Positions 61,106 to 64,000 of a stretch of 64,000 bases of DNA are shown here, piece after piece (within the stretch, counting starts at the first letter, position 1; every line of letters begins with the position of its first letter). The notes below the pieces were generated by a model that saw only the letters and a list, made by a program, of their open reading frames with translations, was not told the DNA's origin and made no database searches. Source of the stretch: Butyricimonas synergistica DSM 23225 (lineage in GTDB: Bacteria > Bacteroidota > Bacteroidia > Bacteroidales > Marinifilaceae); assembly GCF_000379665.1 (NCBI RefSeq), contig NZ_KB903370.1, forward strand, positions 1-64,000. The letters are read 5' to 3'. Made by a program: the position numbers and the translations under genes.

Positions 61106-62491
61106 TTATTCAATGACACCTTTTCTTGCCGGGGCATAGGCCGATGGGTTCTGTTTCAACAGGACATTGTTACCTATTGCTGATTCGGGAATCGGTATGG
61201 TATAAAGCGGATCTTTTTCCTCCAATGTATAAATGACCCACGGCTCGTTCTCGGTCACTTTATATTTGTGTGATATAGAAGGCATCCCGTAGCGACGCAA
61301 GTCAAACCATCTAAGCTCGTCAAAGCAGAGTTCCCGGCGGCGCTCCTGTCGAATTTCTTCCAAAAGGGCAACCCCGTCCGCGATAGCCAAATCCTCAAAC
61401 CCCTCTATCCGGTGGCGGCACAACATATTCAAATCCTCCAAAGCCTCCGTTTGCTTTTTCAACTGCACATAAGCCTCCGCCCGGTTCAAATAAGCTTCCG
61501 AAATCCTGATCGTGTTTACAGGAGCACCCCATTCCATAATCGTTTTCTTCGAGCACGTACCCCATGGAAACCATAAATCCAAACGTCGGTCATCTCCCGT
61601 GAACGTCGACATCAAATCCTCGGACGGAATATACCCATAGGGTATCTCAATCCAAGCATTATAAAGCCACTCCACCTCGGAATGCTTGTAACTTGCCATC
61701 TCAAACTCGGAATACATCTGTATCTTCGTGTAATCCGTCAATCCCTCTCCGGTTTTTATCGCCTCTGTGGCAGCATCTACCGCCTCCTGCCATTTCTCCA
61801 TGTACAAGAATACCCGGGACAACAGTACTTGTGCCGTCGAAATATTAATCCGGTAACTTCCTCTCCTTTTCGGGTATTTCTCGAACAACTCGATAGATGC
61901 CTTCAGGTCTTTAATAATCTGCCGGTACACGTCTTCCACCGTACTCCGGGCTATCCCGTTTTCCAACAAATCAGCAGCTAACTTCAAAGGTACTCCTTCT
62001 GCATTTTTATTGTAATTATAAGGTTCACAGAATATATTAACCAGCATAAAATAATAATACCCGCGTAACGCGTAAGCCTCTGCTTTTACCTGATCCCTCT
62101 CCTCCGGATCACCTATTGCATCGTCAATTCCATCCAAGGTAGCATTTACTCCCGCAAGCTTTTTGTAAGACATCGTATATGCATCTACCGCATAGGACTC
62201 ACCTCCCCACATATCCGGTTGCCACGTATAATGACCGTAATACTGTGTTGCAAAAGAATTCTCCTCGTCACCCCAATAAGATGACGGATCCAGTTCCAAG
62301 TCGTCGTCAAAATAATAAAGCGCATCATAAGCAATATCCACGTACCCGGATCCCAGCAATAACTGGCTAAAATCAGACACGGTCGTCACGATCACCTCGT
62401 CCTGTGACTTTTCTTTCAGAAAATCAGAACAAGCCGCCAATAAAAACACACCGACCCATGCTATATTCTTTATAAACTTAAATCTTTTCAT
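61106..62491 (-). CDS. SusD/RagB-family nutrient-binding outer-membrane lipoprotein
   Basis: 461 residues from MKRFKFIKNIAWVGVFLLAA with lipobox Cys21. The SusD helical scaffold is visible (QVKAEAYALRGYYYFMLVNI, PLKLAADLLENGIARSTVED, ISEAYLNRAEAYVQLKKQTE, RQERRRELCFDELRWFDLRR). It would cap the partner SusC barrel and bind the nutrient on the cell surface. Nearby proteases suggest peptides or protein rather than glycan as substrate (inference). Starts 28 bases after the susC stop. Confidence 0.93.
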   Translation of the reverse strand: MKRFKFIKNIAWVGVFLLAACSDFLKEKSQDEVIVTTVSDFSQLLLGSGYVDIAYDALYYFDDDLELDPSSYWGDEENSFATQYYGHYTWQPDMWGGESYAVDAYTMSYKKLAGVNATLDGIDDAIGDPEERDQVKAEAYALRGYYYFMLVNIFCEPYNYNKNAEGVPLKLAADLLENGIARSTVEDVYRQIIKDLKASIELFEKYPKRRGSYRINISTAQVLLSRVFLYMEKWQEAVDAATEAIKTGEGLTDYTKIQMYSEFEMASYKHSEVEWLYNAWIEIPYGYIPSEDLMSTFTGDDRRLDLWFPWGTCSKKTIMEWGAPVNTIRISEAYLNRAEAYVQLKKQTEALEDLNMLCRHRIEGFEDLAIADGVALLEEIRQERRRELCFDELRWFDLRRYGMPSISHKYKVTENEPWVIYTLEEKDPLYTIPIPESAIGNNVLLKQNPSAYAPARKGVIE

Positions 62492-62519
62492 GATCTTATC
62501 GTTTTCCATTTTACAACAA

Positions 62520-64000
62520 CTAAAATACCACTTGCAATGACAACGAGGTCACGCGGCGTGCCGGCCAGTTCCGGGTTTCGGGATCCAAACCGTCCCATTT
62601 CTTATCCGAAACCCACATAAACGGGTTCGTCATACTTGCTTTTATCTGCATCCGTTGGATGTAAGCCCGTTTCAACCATTCCGGATTCATCTCGTATGAC
62701 AGGGAGAGGGAACGGCAACGAATAAAATCCGTGTTGGCAACCCGCACGTCGGACAAATTATACATCTCGTACAAATTTTTATGACCGTAACCACCGCGCT
62801 CTACCGCAGGCAATACTATCTGTTCATTACCCGCTCCCGGAAGAGAAGGAATATTTGTGTAAACTTCATCTCCAGCCTTCTTCCAACGATCGAGTAGTTT
62901 CCTCGATACATTCTGCTCCGGTTTAGGCAACCCGGAACCACTCGAAAAAGAGGAGGCGTATAATTCCGGCAATCGGTCATGTCCTCCCCATTGCACGGCA
63001 AACAAGGCATACAACGAAATTCGTTTATATTTAAACAGCATATTGAAACCTCCCGAAAAATCCGGTATCAGTTTCCCGGACTTCACTAAATATGCCGTCG
63101 GGTCAATACCATTTTCCACATCCATATTTTTAAATACCGGTATTCCGTTTTCCGGATTCAACTTATCGAACCCGAAAGAATAAAACGTGGAAAAAGGACT
63201 TCCTTCTATTACGGCGGAACCGTTCAGGTAACTATCAATAGTATTCCAGCGTTCATTCTTGTCCACCTTATTACGGGTCACGGATGTATTCACCGAAAGC
63301 TGCCACGTGAAATTTTCCGTCCGGATAGGAACCACGTCGATCACGAAATCATACCCGCGATTTTTCATCGAAGTACCGGACACCACGCCACCAGCTGTTC
63401 CATTCTCAATAGCCACATCACGGACTGCAAGCACATCGCTCAACTTTTCAAAATAATTAGCCGTGAAATTCAACCTCCCGTCAAACAACGAACCTTCAAT
63501 TCCGATATTGTAAGTCTTCGTCTTTTCCCAGCCTAAATTCGGGTAGGGTAACGAACTTACAATCAAAACATAATCCTTGTAAGACGCATCATACCCCCCG
63601 TCCCTTGCCGTCAGGTAAGGCGAAACCGAAGAAACCGCATTTCCCTGGTAACCATAAGAACCGTACAAATCCAAATTATTAATCCAAAGCTGCCCCAACA
63701 GAAAATTCTCGTTCCCCAGCCTCCATTTAATCCCGACAGACCAAGTCGGTTCAAAACGTTTATTCTTGTCTTGTGCGAAACGGTTGGAAGCATCCAGACG
63801 AGCGCTAAAATTCATCACGTAACGATCAGCATAAGAATAAACCGCCAACATATATTCACTAAGTTTATTATCCACACGATTAATCACTTGCGTCCCTCCA
63901 TTCACGTAAACACTATTATCCAAACGTTCCCCCTGGCTATTTTCAAAAAAGGAAGGAGGAATTGTAAACGTTTCTCCTCGATGGGGTAAATAACCGTAAC
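62520..64000 (-). CDS. SusC/RagA-family TonB-dependent outer-membrane transporter, C-terminal part
   Basis: About 490 C-terminal residues; the frame is open to the right edge (YGYLPHRGETFTIPPSFFEN at 64000-63940), so the start, plug and TonB box are outside. Typical barrel strands are seen (YADRYVMNFSARLDASNRFA, NIGIEGSLFDGRLNFTANYF, RISLYALFAVQWG) and the protein ends RRVTSLSLQVVF with the terminal Phe needed for outer-membrane insertion. It imports the ligand handed over by SusD using TonB energy. Confidence 0.93.
   Translation of the reverse strand, partial: YGYLPHRGETFTIPPSFFENSQGERLDNSVYVNGGTQVINRVDNKLSEYMLAVYSYADRYVMNFSARLDASNRFAQDKNKRFEPTWSVGIKWRLGNENFLLGQLWINNLDLYGSYGYQGNAVSSVSPYLTARDGGYDASYKDYVLIVSSLPYPNLGWEKTKTYNIGIEGSLFDGRLNFTANYFEKLSDVLAVRDVAIENGTAGGVVSGTSMKNRGYDFVIDVVPIRTENFTWQLSVNTSVTRNKVDKNERWNTIDSYLNGSAVIEGSPFSTFYSFGFDKLNPENGIPVFKNMDVENGIDPTAYLVKSGKLIPDFSGGFNMLFKYKRISLYALFAVQWGGHDRLPELYASSFSSGSGLPKPEQNVSRKLLDRWKKAGDEVYTNIPSLPGAGNEQIVLPAVERGGYGHKNLYEMYNLSDVRVANTDFIRCRSLSLSYEMNPEWLKRAYIQRMQIKASMTNPFMWVSDKKWDGLDPETRNWPARRVTSLSLQVVF

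Noticed and set aside
1-64000. Insertion sequences, integrases, invertases or phage genes
   Set aside because: I looked for transposase and recombinase motifs in the long frames and found none, so any enzyme acting on the inversion must be encoded elsewhere.

Overview
The window looks like chromosomal DNA of a gut-type Bacteroidales, and my best guess is a Butyricimonas/Odoribacter-like genus (inference). The support is a short primary sigma factor of the Bacteroidetes type, repeated TAnnTTTG -7 promoter elements, a SusC/SusD pair, DUF4251 and DUF2007 proteins, RHS proteins of the Bacteroidetes type, and a gadC/glsA/channel/gadB acid-resistance cluster.

Layout. 1-11,560: an RHS polymorphic-toxin locus on the minus strand. 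It holds a secreted N-terminal partner split by one in-frame TAA, a full-length RHS protein with a toxin-like tip and a small downstream candidate immunity gene, then displaced 'orphan' RHS tips and truncated cores that share long direct repeats and a conserved hairpin-containing cassette end. 11,560-21,400: housekeeping genes (rpoD, a DegQ/HtrA protease, ftsK, a CPBP protease, a C1 aminopeptidase, a flavodiiron protein). 21,430-25,610: a Dlt-like operon on the minus strand (adenylating ligase, acyl carrier protein, MBOAT acyltransferase, SGNH-like protein). A 289-bp DNA segment here lies inverted, which breaks both the carrier-protein and the MBOAT gene. Flipping it on paper restores both frames exactly. 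25,700-26,600: a P-type ATPase remnant, tRNA-Ser(UGA) and a 159-bp element bounded by an 11-bp inverted repeat. 26,600-38,430: a LytS/LytR pair, a cytosolic trypsin-like protease with a partner gene that shares a domain, a CPA2 antiporter, a GNAT protein, a sensor kinase lacking its phosphoacceptor His, a DMT transporter, a frameshifted DUF2007 gene and a BASS-like transporter. 38,580-43,960: a multi-PAS/GAF histidine kinase, a THUMP-like methyltransferase and an MFS transporter. 44,070-49,155: the glutamate/glutamine acid-resistance cluster. 49,340-56,750: a pentapeptide-repeat protein, two paralogous acyl-CoA-synthetase-like enzymes around a DUF4251 protein, a Ca/Na exchanger and an Nramp transporter. 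56,750-64,000: an ECF sigma factor, a zinc metalloprotease, a lipoprotein with an apparently dead metallopeptidase fold, SusD, and the C-terminal part of SusC, which runs off the right edge.

How parts work together. GlsA makes glutamate from glutamine, GadB decarboxylates it using a proton, and GadC exchanges glutamate for GABA. The RHS operon supplies a toxin and probable immunity, while orphan tips with 727 bp of ungapped homology form a reservoir for tip switching. The Dlt-like operon would transfer an activated acyl or aminoacyl group across the inner membrane, but as drawn it should be OFF because of the inversion. Three large structured inverted repeats lie just after gadC, glsA and the DUF4251 gene and appear to be one dispersed family.

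The most notable observation is the intragenic inversion at about 23,698-24,002, which may be a previously undescribed ON/OFF switch.
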